A DNA stretch of 64,000 nt from assembly GCA_029448655.1 (NCBI GenBank), contig JACCLO010000005.1, positions 1,488,001 through 1,552,000 on the forward strand. The letters run 5' to 3'. A program made the translations under genes and the position numbers. The DNA is from Wolfiporia cocos (taxonomy: Eukaryota; Basidiomycota; Agaricomycetes; Polyporales; Phaeolaceae). Positions 25,613 to 36,417 of the stretch are shown piece by piece (the stretch's first letter is position 1; every line of letters begins with the position of its first letter). The notes beneath the pieces were generated by a model. That model ran no database searches, was not told the DNA's origin, and was given only the letters and a program-made list of their open reading frames with translations.

Positions 25613-26247
25613 ACTTTGGACATACATTATCCTGTGTTTCTTGCGAGATGCCAAAACAGGCTGCTTCACGCTATGCCACGCCTTTTCCACTGGACCAGTC
25701 GGTGTGATGCGCTGTGGAATTTGCCGTGGCTCCAGTTATTCTCCAACCGAATAGGCGCCCAGATGGACCCACAAGCACCCATTGGAGAGGAACGACTTAC
25801 ACAGTATATCAAGATGGTACGCCTCACCTCACAGACCTTCGTGGTAGCTACCGATACGAGACCATGATGGCGAAGATCATTGTGTTGCATGACACTCTAA
25901 CAGCATAGCTCAGTCCATGTCCAGCCTCGCGTTTATTACACAGCTTGCGACAGGAACAATTGGTCTAGATCCTCATCGTGCGCCCCGTTCATTGTACCAG
26001 TTGCACAATCCATATGATTGTGTCGCGAGATAGACGGATGAAGTTGTGTGAATCGAAGCGGGTTGCATTGTGCAGGCTTGTCCGACATGGTACAAGGAGC
26101 GGAACATTGCGGCAGCGGTTGGTACATTACGGAACATGTAGCATACACTTGACATCGTATCAGACAATGCAAGAACAGACACTTGTTCTAGAGCGGCCAG
26201 GCACACAACAAAGGGGCGGACAGAATGGCGACACCGACCAGCGACTG
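25613..26247. other. Convergent intergenic region RPL5 / MED17
   Basis: This 635-bp gap has only short ORFs without family resemblance. Beyond the two 3' UTRs I see no tRNA, transposon or repeat in it. Confidence 0.5.
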
Positions 26248-28597
26248 TCAACCCGAGCTAGATCCTTTTCCTGCTGGCGATATTTTCGCTAGCGACGTCT
26301 CAACAACATGTACTGTCCAGTCGAATAGGGATATTCCCGCATGTTCCTCAGCACGATATGTTTGCGTGATTGTTCCGAAGTGACTGCTCGCGCGGTCCAG
26401 CCTAGACGTACATACGACTGACAGATCCTCCGCAAACGAGATGCGGAATTTCCTGGGGGCCCCATACAGTCAATACACGCTGTCACATCAATCATGCTCA
26501 GGCAGAACTTACAACGCACAGCCTTCCCACCGTCCGACTGCCTGGCCAGTCATGACGTCAACGAACCACGTACCATTCACTGCGCCGCAGCGTTCTGCGC
26601 CGATATCACATATCCGTTTGAGCAGACAGCCGCCAATATCGTCAGTCAGCAGCTGCGTGAGCTGCGGTATCGACATAATTTGCAATGTCGCCTGTGGAAG
26701 GTGAGCAATGAGGGTCGATGGAGAGATGAACGTAAATCGCAGCGTATGTCTATACGAATGACGCACTGAGCCACAGAATGGGCTATACCATCGTCATGAA
26801 CGCACCGATTGTCAACTCGGATCAGTGCCTGCCCCTCAATTGGTCTCGGTCGTTCTGTCCGTAGATTCCTCACGAACTCCTCCCCGCTCCCACCGACCGC
26901 AGTGAATTGGAGCCCTGTGCGCACACCTGCAGCCTGCAGTCCTGCAACGAAGCGTCCAACCTCGCTCTTAACCCGCTCGCAGAAGTCCTGGTACATGAGC
27001 ATATCAATCACGGGCTGCAGTATTGGTGGGACTACCGGCGATTGACGGGCGGCTGATTGGGCCTGTGTACGGTGCGACGAAGTGCGCATGAGGCGTTCGG
27101 TGCGCAGTAGTGCATGTGCACGTAAGAGAAGAACGTGTAAGGAGGAGAAGATGAGGTCACATATTGCGGCGTCGCTGCTATCGTCGAGTTCTGAGGCTGG
27201 TATGTAGTCACTGTCCACCTAATGACGTTCAATGTGGGTGCGCAAATGCTTCGAGCTGGAGTACGCACTAACTCGAACCGGAGTTCAGTTCCTTGCGCTG
27301 CTTCAATGACAATCAGTCTCTCCGATACTCGGGCAGACGCGGTCGGCAGGCTGCTCGCCTCCCGAATGAGGGCCGCGAATATCTCCTGCTCCACCACCTC
27401 TGCCTGCGCAGCGCGTAGGGATCCCGCGAGCGTCGATTCGTCGTGGACGGGCATCCGGTTACGTGCACGCAGACGGTTGCCGTATGCGTCGGTTGTGTAA
27501 AAGGATACTTGTAGCCGTGCACGTTGTCGCAGGGGGAACTCGAGAGAACTCTGATCCGTTTCTATTGTCGGCATCCGCCCGATTGCCCTCCGGCGGAACA
27601 GCGCAGGAGCTATCGTCCTGAGATCAGCGTGGCAGCCAATGAGAGAAGCCGGAAAACATACACTCTTCCAGTCCGAAGGACACGAGGAAATCTTTCGCTG
27701 TTCTGTCCGCGCCTCTGCCCGTTGAGGAGCCAAATGGCAGCGGAGCGGGGACCAGACCCCAGTTTCCCCTCCTGATCTTCAACGCGTTAAGCCAGTACCG
27801 CTCACTCCGCACGCGTCCTGCCTCGATGCTTTCTGCCGCAGACTTGAACATATCTGCTGCTTTGCGCAGTGCCCTATCTTTGCCGCCAACGACCAGTTGA
27901 GCGTTGAATGCTTGCACGGATGATATTGGCGGTGGCTTGGTGGCGACAGTGGCACTTAGCGCGGATGGAGGTAGCTGTGCACCCGTCGGTGGTGGCTGCG
28001 ACAAGGATGGTTGTGATGAGGATGGTTGTGTCAACTGGGCGGCGATTGACTGGGACGATGTGGCCTGCGTTGGCGCACCAGTCGCAAGAAGCAGTACAAG
28101 AAGATCTCTCGCCTGACACATCTCACCGAGCGCGATGCTGGACAATATGAGTTGAAAATGTTCACGTTAGAATGAATGCAATGCTCACTGCAACTGGGGA
28201 AGGATCTCCATACGCATTTTGAACAGCTCTTCGGCCGTCATTGGCTGCTTAGGTCCCTGTGCATCATCTTTGTGCTTCTCCTTCGCCTCGTCCTCCTGCG
28301 CCGCGGTAGGCTCTGCTACCTTGTGGCCCTCGTGCTTTCGCCTGTCAAAGAAGTCGATGCCGCGCTCGAGGAATATTCTGCGGAGGTTTTCGCCCACTTT
28401 CGCGGTGGGGTCCTCCTTGCTAGTGGTTATCGGCGCGTGGCATGGTATTGTATCCGATGAGGTACATACGGCTCGTAGATGTGCTGCCCGTCGGGTGTGA
28501 TGTCCAACAAGACCGGTACTGGCTCGCCATCGTCGTCCTTGTACGGGCGTTCGAGCGAGAGTTTGAGCTTCTTCCAAGGCGGCTCCTCCATAGGCAT
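26248..28597 (-). CDS. MED17: Mediator subunit 17 (Srb4)
   Basis: Med17 is the core scaffold of the Mediator head module that contacts RNA polymerase II. The start is ATG at 28597 (MPMEEPPWKKLKLSLERPY). Family hallmarks are the N-terminal LRRIFLERGIDFFD, a Ser/Thr/Gln/Pro-rich spacer (28000-28090), the helical core ALRKAADMFKSAAESIEAGRVRSERYW-type region followed by LKIRRGNW, then FLVSFGLE and the GSPxFRRR-like element FRRRAIGRMPTIETD. The C-terminal part contains DAAICDLIFSSLHVLLLRAHALL and ends TSLAKISPAGKGSSSG at the TGA at 26248-26250. About seven introns interrupt it. The sequence is divergent, as usual for fungal Med17, but the order of motifs is correct. Confidence 0.85.
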
Positions 28598-28918
28598 AAA
28601 GTGCGCAGATTGATGTCTCGTTGCAGCAGAGTGCGCGATGGTTGTGTGAAAGCTGTGAAAGCCTGATCGTGCGTGCTGAGGCAGGCTGAGGCGAGACTGA
28701 GTAACCGCGAAGCGCGTCCCTCAGGGCAGACACGTGACCGGAAAGCCCTCGCCGGGGACCGGCTAAGACATCTTGTTAGATCTTAAAGGCCTCTCCTTCT
28801 CTTCCCATCCAAGCCACATTCCGCCAGTCCTCGCTACGGTTTCCGTCATACCCGGTCTGCGCGCCAGCATTTATATCTCCAGTTCATGCATCTCTAACCC
28901 TGACGGCATACCACCACC
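28598..28918. promoter_or_regulatory. Divergent promoter region MED17 / Zn2Cys6 factor
   Basis: This 321-bp gap lies between divergent starts. A weak TATA-like stretch (TTTATATC, about 28870-28877) lies roughly 50 bp before the Zn2Cys6 ATG. No other defined element was seen. Confidence 0.35.
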
Positions 28919-31859
28919 ATGGTCAAGAACTCTGCTACTCTCACGCCTGAGGGGACTCCGGGACCGTCCAACGGCATAAGGAGGAAGTCCGAGGAGGAGG
29001 ACATCAGAATTAGCAAAAAACCACGCACTAGAGTCAGGTACGACCGCGTTCACAATACAATTTGTAGTGCGGAGGATTTAATAATTTGTAGTTATTCGTG
29101 TGGCGAGTGTCACCGTCGAAAGCAGAAGGTCAGCTAGAAACTCGGTTGTACAGATGTCCCCTCTCCTAACAAATCGGATAGTGCGATAGACAGATACCTT
29201 GCTCGCATGTAGGTGTAGGATCATTGCTACCCGAGCGCTCGATCTCATCTTATACAGTGCATTGCTCGCAAAGTGCCTGAATTATGCAAGGCCTACACCC
29301 CTGGCAAAACCGACCAGGACATTCATCTTCGTCTCGCCAGACTAGAGCACATCGTAGAGTCTGCCCTTCCTCAGTACTGGGCGCAAGGACACTCGGCAGA
29401 TACGCCCGACAACAGTAACAGTGGTGATAGGCGCCGTTCTCTCTCACCAGCCCTAGACGATGGGAACCGGTCCCAGGCAGAAGAAGAGGACGCCTGTGGA
29501 GGCATGTTCGAGAGCGGGAAGTGGTACGGCAAGAGCGCGTCAGGCAGTGTTGCCGCTCCTGTCGTGCTAGAACAGGTGAGTTGTGATTCGGAACTGACGT
29601 AAGGGCGATCTGTTCTAATCTTGTATTACACAGCTGCAACATGTGGAGAAGCTGTCCGCCGGCGACCCATTATCGGGACATCAGTTACCACCTGACATCT
29701 TCAATTCGGACACGAAATTGCTATCCTCCTCACTAGAACCGTCCGCGGCTGATAGGATGAAGACGCTGATAACCGATTACGGATTCTCCCCCACGAAGGT
29801 CCCTGAACTGGTCAATCAGATCCCTCCTCGTCATCTTTCTAACAGTCTAGTCGATTATTACTTTTCCGCAATGTACGTCTGATAGGCTATACCTCACTGG
29901 TTAATCCCGTGCTAACATACCATTGGTTGCAAGAAACTGGACGCGGTACCCGATCTCAGAACGCGACTTCCGCGCGTCATACGCAGCAATATGTGCGGAA
30001 GGGACGATGCTGAGCCCAAGCAACGTGCGCTTCCTGCCCTTGCTATTCGTTGTTCTTGCAATTGCAATGCGGCTTGCGCCCGAACACATCGGGGGTGACG
30101 AGCGCACTCGCAAGCATGCTTCCTCGAGATACTATTGGTCCTGTGAGCATGCACGGGACGCAGGCATAACCTTATGTTGACACGGTTTCCAGCACGTCGA
30201 GCACTCATCATAACCGCTGCCATCCAGCCGGATTGCTTCGAGATGGTACTCACGCGCATGTTAGTGAGTATCATGTGTTTGATGCACTACACTCGATGCT
30301 GACAGTGCACAGAGCGCTCGATTCCTCATCCTGGACCGTAGGATGACCGAGTCATGGAATCAGCTGGGCGCAGCCGTTAGGACGGCTCAGGCGCTGGGTT
30401 TGCACCGAGACGGCGCTACCATGGTAGGTGCTTGTAAATTATCTCAATGTGGCGGTAAAATCTGACTCAGTGGGTCTCAGGGGATGGATCACGCGCAAGT
30501 AGAGAAGCGTCGGCGAATATGGTAGTTACCCTCGGCTCCCTCATCACGCCCTGTTGCTGACGCGATTTCAGGTCGCATCTTTATCATGCTGACCGCTCAA
30601 TCGCATTGGTATTGGGCAGGCCCATTGCGATACAGGACGTCTACACGTCCACTCTACCGCCATCAAATGTGGAAGATCTCATGACGTCCGATCTTCGCAA
30701 GCCCCTCCCCCTGACAACTCCCACCCCTACTACTTTCATGATTTTACGGCATACGCTCGCAGGCATCATGGGTCGTTTGTCGCATCACTTCCAGCAAGTG
30801 CAGGCCCCGAGCCACTATTCTGAGGTACTCTCACTTGACGACGAGCTTCTTAAGTGCATGCAATCGCTGCCGCCACACTATGCGGTTGAGCCTGATACTT
30901 CCCTCGATCAGTCGCATCCGTATATCCCTGTTCACCGGTTCCTCCTCGTCACCGAAATCCTGTTTGTGCGGATTTCGTTGCACAGACCTTATCTTCTGCG
31001 GCGCTTAGGCTCGGATCGCTATCTGCGCTCAAGAAAGGCTTGTTTCGAGTCTGCATTGACCGACTACAGGATCCGTCAGACTTTCATGGCCACTACGACC
31101 AAGGAAGTGCGCGACCCCGTGACGAGCGCGTATCGTGAATTCCAGACCGCGATGATTAGTGGTATTTACTTGGTCTTGTATCCGAAAGGCCCCGATGCGG
31201 ACTCGATGCATGCCGTCTTAGACACCTTCCAGCAGAAGCATGAACGGAAGGAGCTGGACGAGACGACGCGCAGGGAAGTGAACATAATCCAATTCCTCAA
31301 GAACAGGTCAATGCAGCTGGCGGCCGCCGTGGAGCACTCGCATATGTCTATCGATCAGTCGAGCCATAGCAAGAAGCCCAGCATGACGCTCCATTTGCAC
31401 GACAAACCCTCGCGGGCCTTGGGTGTTTCCCAACCTCCCATTCAGCCTCACATGACCGCGCCAGTGCTCTCGAACGTACCCTCACCATCATTCTCGCCAA
31501 TGCCGAAGCCGGCTTCGACATACACCGTGACGACACCGCCGTTGGCGATTCCGCACCATATGCAGGGAGAGAGCGGCTCGCAGTCGGCCACGGGCAGCCC
31601 GCCGGGGGACGACAGCGAGTCGACCGCGCAGACGCTGCTCGACCAATGGTGCAACATCTTCAGCGGCGGCCCGACAGACGACGCGACGGGGGCGCCGGGG
31701 CGCCTGCCGTGGGGCACACCGGGCTTGACCGACCTGTCCGGATGGCTGCCTACGACGCCACCCATGGTGGGCGCCGAGCCGCTGCCTGGGTTGGATGGCT
31801 CTGACTGGAGCTATTGGGAGTCGCTGGTGAACCAGATTCGTAGTAGCCCTGTGCTGTGA
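28919..31859 (+). CDS. Zn2Cys6 transcription factor with fungal-specific TF domain
   Basis: Putative DNA-binding regulator. ATG 28919 follows an ACCACC context. A basic stretch (SKKPRTRVR) precedes the Zn2Cys6 cluster, which fits CX2CX6CX5CX2CX8C (CGECHRRKQK / CDRQIPCSH / CIARKVPELC). The cluster is split over three exons, the middle one only 27 nt (about 29181-29207). A Leu-rich linker (LHLRLARLEHIVESAL-like) follows. The fungal_trans domain runs from about 29640 to 31100: DYYFSAINWTRYPISERDFRASY, FLPLLFVVLAIAMRLAPEH, RMTESWNQLGAAVRTAQALGLHRDG, RRRIWSHLYHADRSIALVLGRP. A Ser/Pro-rich C-terminal tail (about 31330-31859) probably serves activation. Target genes cannot be inferred; no biosynthetic cluster is visible nearby. 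Confidence 0.9.
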
Positions 31860-32253
31860 AGGGGCTATCTAGTAGCTATAGGGTGGATCGTGTCAATGAT
31901 TTGCGTCTGCTGTCTGATTGTTTGTATACGCTGTGCACATACTACTAAGTCCTACAGTAGAGTAATCGCGCTGTAATATATGCTCCCTCGTTTGCGCCGC
32001 ATGTTGTGTCCGCTGACGATGTCGCCAGGGAGGGCGACTTTCAATTGTACCTCCGTTGATTTGACGTCAGGGTGGACTCCTCTCAGCTAGCCGCGGCTAT
32101 GCATCTTCTCTCCTAACACCGAGTTTCAAAGTGCCCGAGCGCGCCGCAGCCAGCCCATTTGCACAGACTATTGAAAAGTAGGGTGTTTCCCGACCTACCA
32201 ATTGCGCCGGCTCGACTGCTATTGCACAGGCCAGGGTTGCCATACAAGACAAC
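31860..32253. other. Intergenic region between TF and EEP nuclease gene
   Basis: This 394-bp gap between two genes on the same strand holds the 3' UTR of the transcription factor and the promoter of the nuclease. No further feature was recognised. Confidence 0.45.
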
Positions 32254-33396
32254 ATGCGAACAACAACGAAACGCCCAAGGAACGACGATCACACGGACAC
32301 AGATGCCCAACCTTCCACCTCCAAGAAAGCGCGTACAGACACTGTCTCCCCTCCTGCAGAGGATTCTCCCTCAAATCCCGCAAACACATCAGGAGTGACG
32401 CGCATTCTGTCGTGGAATGTCGAGACACCCGTCCCCTTCCTCGACATCCCACCGCGCAAGGTCGGGACCTCCGCGGTCACGCCTGGCAGCTCTCTCTCCC
32501 TGCTCCACGACCTCATAGCGCGGCACGATTTTCCCGACTTTGTATGCCTACAGGAGGTCCGCGCAAGGCAGACCGACAAGGAGTGGATCGCAGCCCTCAA
32601 GTCGGCGCCCAACAAGGCCGATTGCCCAAAGTACACCGCATACATGTCCCTGAACCGCGCCATCCGCGGGCAGCGGCACTTCGGGGTTGTCACCTACACG
32701 AAATACCCGGAGCAAATCAGCGCTGCGCGCGAGGTCGACTGGGATGCGGAGGGGCGCATCATGATCTTGGAGATGAAGACCGGGTGGGCGCTGGTGAACG
32801 TGTACGCGCTGAACGGCAGCGAGTACATGTGGCGGGATGCGCTGGGGCAGAGCGCGCCGAAGACGCGGAACGAGCGCAAGCGCGAGTTCAACCGGCTGCT
32901 GCTCGACGAGTGCCGGGCGATGCAGGCGCGCGGGCTGCGCCTCGTGCTCATCGGTGACTTCAATATTTCGCTGACCAAGCGCGACTGCGTGCCGCGCCTG
33001 CGCACGGAGTACCCGCACGGCCTCGCGCGCAAGGAGTTCAAGGAGGAGTTCATGCCCGGGCTCGATGTGGTGGACGTGTATCGCGCGGTGCACGGGAACC
33101 GCCAAGCGTTCAGCTGGTTCGCGAAGGGACGGCCGCAGGGCGCGGATGCGGCGCGTGTGGACTACGCGCTTGTCGAGCGTGCGCTGGTGGATCGTGTCGT
33201 TGAGACGACATATTTGGAGGACAATGCGGAGCGCGCACATAGCGACCATGCTCCTGTGATACTCTCGCTACGGGACATGCACGACCTGCCACCGCCAAAC
33301 CCGTCACCAAGTCTCCCGCCGCCTCCAGAATTCATGATTCCAATGCTTCAGATACTGCATGCGTCGTCGTCAGGCGTACCTATTGATCGGTTCTAG
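32254..33396 (+). CDS. AP endonuclease / exonuclease III-like EEP-family nuclease
   Basis: An intronless 380-codon gene in the endonuclease/exonuclease/phosphatase superfamily, closest in motif layout to Ape1/ExoIII base-excision repair endonucleases, which cut 5' to abasic sites. Catalytic motifs are in the expected order: SWN (Asn about 55), LQE (Glu 101), NVYALN (Tyr 184), GDFN (Asp 235, Asn 237), RVDYALV (Asp 303) and SDHAP (Asp 331, His 332). The basic N-terminus (TTKRPRN and SKKAR, residues 4-28) looks like a nuclear localisation signal. The C-terminus after residue 340 is Pro-rich and probably disordered. It lacks the GRF zinc finger and PIP box of Apn2. Base composition is GC-rich compared with the genes to its left. 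Confidence 0.85.
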   Translation: MRTTTKRPRNDDHTDTDAQPSTSKKARTDTVSPPAEDSPSNPANTSGVTRILSWNVETPVPFLDIPPRKVGTSAVTPGSSLSLLHDLIARHDFPDFVCLQEVRARQTDKEWIAALKSAPNKADCPKYTAYMSLNRAIRGQRHFGVVTYTKYPEQISAAREVDWDAEGRIMILEMKTGWALVNVYALNGSEYMWRDALGQSAPKTRNERKREFNRLLLDECRAMQARGLRLVLIGDFNISLTKRDCVPRLRTEYPHGLARKEFKEEFMPGLDVVDVYRAVHGNRQAFSWFAKGRPQGADAARVDYALVERALVDRVVETTYLEDNAERAHSDHAPVILSLRDMHDLPPPNPSPSLPPPPEFMIPMLQILHASSSGVPIDRF

Positions 33397-33545
33397 GTAT
33401 GGACATCTCGACATGTAACTCTTAGCCAGTGCGTCTGGATATGCACGCCGTTCTACGAGATTCCTCGTTTGTAATTTTTATTCTGGTGCATGCACAATAT
33501 GGATTTCCTAACCCAATACAGATTTATCCGCGCGCCCTGTCAAAC

Positions 33546-35093
33546 TTACAGCACTAACAGAACAGAAACGAAGCCGGCATACATCCATACAAGCCCACCG
33601 AGGACATCCGCTTGCGACGCGTCCCCGCTCGCCATCTTGGCGCCCCTCACCCCACCCAGATTCGGGGTCGTGCTGCTGGGGCTAGCTGCAGAGCTTCCGG
33701 TAGGAGTAGCAGTCACAGTAGTTGCGCCAGAACCAGAGGCAGTCTTGGCGGCCTTGTCATGCCCAGAGGGTAGGTTGACAGTCGGAGCGAGGTCTCCGCT
33801 GGCTGTCTGACTCGTGGCACTGTTAGTCTTTCTTATGCGCGAGGCGGTGACGAGCATGGAGGCTGACGTGGACCGGTCGTCCGAGCCAGAGTTATCGTCA
33901 GAATCCGAGTCCGAGTCGCCGTTACCGTCAGAGCCAGAGCCAGAGCTTGAATCCGAGCTCGAGTCGCCATCAGAGCCTGAGCCGGAGTCATCGCCAGAGT
34001 CCGAGTCGGTGTCACCGCCAGAGCCCGAGCTGTTGGTATCAGACTCGGATTGGTCGTCAGAGTTGGGATTGTCGAACTTCGACTTTGCACCCGAGGCGCG
34101 GTCAGAGCCAGAGCTCGAGTCCAGGTCCGCACCAGAGTCTCCCTCGTCCGGCGAGTCCTTCTCCGAGTCATGACCGTCGTGATGCCTGTCTTTCCTGGAG
34201 TCTGACCCTGACCCTGATCCAGAATCGTCGTCATCGTTCGAGCCACCGCCCGTGCCAGAGGCGTCACTATTTCCGTCTCCGCCCTTGTTCTTACCCGAGC
34301 CTACGTTCGCGATAGCAGGGCTCACGTTCGTGACCCCAGCGTCCGAGTCCGCAGAGGAGCCTGTACTGTTTGAGGTGGAGGTAGGAGTAGGGCCCCCGGG
34401 CTGATTGGTAGAGCTCGGGCTAGCTGCGATGCTGCTCGCATTCGCGTTCGCGAACTTCGCCTCTGAGTCGGTGTTGTTTGAGGGCGCGAGGACGCCAACT
34501 CCCCAGGGGATAGGGTCGCCGTTCGGCTGTTGCGAATACTCGGGGGGCACGCTCACGTTTGACGGTGACGTGATCTATCCTCGACCGAGGTCAGAGTCAG
34601 GTGCGGTTAGCTCACCGGACTTCTCGCGACGTACCGTGAACCTGGTCGTCCACTTCGAGTTCGCGAGGTCGTCACCGTTCGTGAACTGCCGCGGTGATAG
34701 CTGAATGAGCATTCCATGCATGTAAGAGGTGGTCCCACCTGATAGAAGTAGATATCGGAGTACGGGTCCACCTCCGGGCATGTCCATGAGTACGGCGAGA
34801 GGCTAGCATTCGTACCATCTAGCCCCGACGCGACGTTTGTCACCACGCTCATGTTATTGTTCGAACCGGACATCAAGTCTATCGAGATCGTTGCGAGTTG
34901 GCTGTCAAGATAAGTCAAGTGGAAATGGAGACGCACTAATCGTGACGTTCTTCCATGTCCCATTGGTGTCTGCGTTCCAGCTGAGGGTGCAATTTGAGCC
35001 AGCGGCGAAGGTCTGGTTAGGTCCCGGGGCGGTGGGAGTGAGGTCCCCCAATGCCCGGGTAGCAAGAAGTGCAGGAATAGCAAGGAGCGACAT
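33546..35093 (-). CDS. GPI-anchored Kre9/Knh1-domain protein with Ser-Asp-rich stalk
   Basis: Exons 35093-34937, 34878-34739, 34685-34635 and 34574-33546 give 458 aa. Residues 1-16 are a signal peptide (MSLLAIPALLATRALG). Residues about 20-115 match the Ser/Thr-rich GPI-anchored Kre9/Knh1 family domain: FAAGSNCTLSWNAD, WKNVTINLMSGSNNNM, DPYSDIYFYQF, WTTRFTV. A region of about 200 residues follows, dominated by Ser, Asp, Gly and Asn with SDSD-type dipeptides, then a Thr/Ser/Ala-rich part and a hydrophobic C-terminus (VLGGLVWMYAGFVSVLLVL) preceded by small residues, typical of a GPI signal. The product is probably attached to the plasma membrane or cell wall. Kre9 relatives are connected to beta-1,6-glucan; that role is not proven for this subfamily. 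The antisense ORF over the repeat is a composition artefact. Confidence 0.88.
33860..34270 (-). repeat. Degenerate Ser-Asp codon repeat in wall-protein stalk
   Basis: Imperfect hexanucleotide repeats encode Ser-Asp and Ser-Gly steps (GACTCNGAC/TCTGG-like units) across about 400 bp of the coding sequence. The repeat is degenerate at the DNA level, so length instability may be lower than in perfect satellites. Confidence 0.8.
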
Positions 35094-35467
35094 GCTGAGT
35101 AACCTGATGAAGAAAGCAGACGACTAGCGGCTGTACAAGAAAGCAGCAATGTAGAACGGCACCGATGCCAGATCAAGTGCGAATAGACGAATATAAGACA
35201 GTGGATAGAAAGTGAATGAGAGAGCGAGAGCGCGGACAGATGACATCCCTCTTATATATGCCGTGGGGTACCAGCCATTCTGCGGCTGGCATTGCTCAAC
35301 GGTCTTGATACCTATGGTAGTCCGAGTCGCAACGTAGGCGATCGAGATGCGATCGCCGCGAGACGCGTCGCGACGCGTCTGCATCACGTGCATCTGGCCA
35401 TTCTCAGCCACAAGCGCGTCACAGAAGTTCGGTCTTGATCTCCGCTACACGCGTCCTACTGACTATC
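35094..35467. promoter_or_regulatory. Divergent promoter region, Kre9-domain gene / small unknown gene
   Basis: This 374-bp gap lies between divergent ATGs. Besides the TATA candidate it has GCGATCGC/CGCGACGCGTC-rich stretches around 35340-35385, close to the right-hand gene. No coding sequence was recognised. Confidence 0.4.
35252..35258 (-). promoter_or_regulatory. TATA box candidate for the Kre9-domain gene
   Basis: The minus strand reads CATATATAAGAGG here, about 160 bp upstream of the ATG at 35093. A good TATA consensus in a GC-rich divergent promoter region supports a regulated gene; the transcription start is not known. Confidence 0.4.
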
Positions 35468-35965
35468 ATGGCATCTACCTCCGCCTCAGGGTCTGTGCCT
35501 TCCCCACGCACGTTCGGTAAGTGCATCGATAACTTCCACTGCCCAGCGGAGGTGTGCTGACCGCCAATGCAGCAGCAGGGCCGTCCAGGCTGCGCAGGAG
35601 CACACCCGCGACGGACCATCGTCAACCTAATCAGAGCCCCGCGACTAGTGCGAGCACGGGGCCCAGCGAAGGCGTGCGTACCTGTGCATCCTCGCCTCCT
35701 CCTTCCCCCTCGCACCCGCTGATCCTCGTCCGCTGTGTGCATATAGCAGGGCCCTCCCACCGCGGGGAACATCACGCCGCAGGGGTCCGGCTCCTCCGCG
35801 ACCCTGACGAACCTCACGCGCTTCCGCAGCTCGGGCACGCTCTCGTCCTCGGCGACCTTCACCGTGTCCGCGCCGAAGATAGCGCTGCGTGTCGACCCCG
35901 CGCTGGTGACCTGCTTCGACCCAGAGGACAAGGAGCTGTATGACCTGTGGGCGCCGAAGCGGTAG
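35468..35965 (+). CDS. Small protein of unknown function
   Basis: Three exons (35468-35516, 35573-35673, 35747-35965) with good GT-AG borders join in frame to about 122 aa. The N-terminal half is Ser/Thr/Pro-rich and looks disordered (TDHRQPNQSPATSASTGPSE). The C-terminal half has a compact, ordered-looking end with ATFTVSAPKIALRVDPALV and TCFDPEDKELYDLWAPKR. I do not recognise the family. The strict frame continuity across two introns of 56 and 73 nt supports a real gene, although a long ORF (237 aa) exists on the other strand because of the high GC content. No signal peptide or membrane segment is visible. Confidence 0.6.
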
Positions 35966-36417
35966 GCCGTCAAGCTGTGGCCCTGCATGGCGCCAAGAAC
36001 GACCCTGCTCGTCCTGACGGACCACTCGTCACCTACAAACACACTATACACTGCGGGAAACGATCGTCTGGTGGGAGAGGCTGTGTTCGATCCTTCACGA
36101 GGTTGCTCCTCCGTGCTTCCGCATTCACTCATAGGACTGGTGACAGTAGTAGATGCAAACTCTGATTACAGCTCACCTCTCAGTGGAAAACGCAAGATGA
36201 AATATGGCGTCCTACATTGAATACATGATGTACCGCGCAAGGGAACTAGCACCAATACAGACGAAGCTTATATACATCTGTGTGGGTGGCCGCCTGAGTG
36301 CGTTTCCTAAACAGGTTTCATGCTTTCGTTGCCATTGCGGACGATCGATGGCGTGTGCGCATGTGAAGAGGAGAATGAATGCGCGCAGCCGTAGACGTCC
36401 ATATACGTAACGGAGGG
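35966..36417. other. Convergent intergenic region
   Basis: This 452-bp gap contains the 3' UTRs of the small unknown gene and the zinc-protein gene. No further feature was seen. Confidence 0.5.

Noticed and set aside
28919..31859. Biosynthetic gene cluster around the Zn2Cys6 factor
   Set aside because: Neighbours are MED17 and an AP-endonuclease-like gene; no polyketide synthase, NRPS, terpene cyclase, P450 or transporter lies within the window.
33814..34173. Plus-strand ORF with Glu/Pro/Ser repeats
   Set aside because: Complement of the Ser-Asp repeat of the wall protein; the minus-strand reading has a signal peptide, a Kre9 domain and a GPI end.
35419..36132. 237-aa minus-strand ORF
   Set aside because: It covers the three-exon plus-strand gene 35468-35965 in antisense, has no recognisable motif, and arises from high GC with few stop codons.
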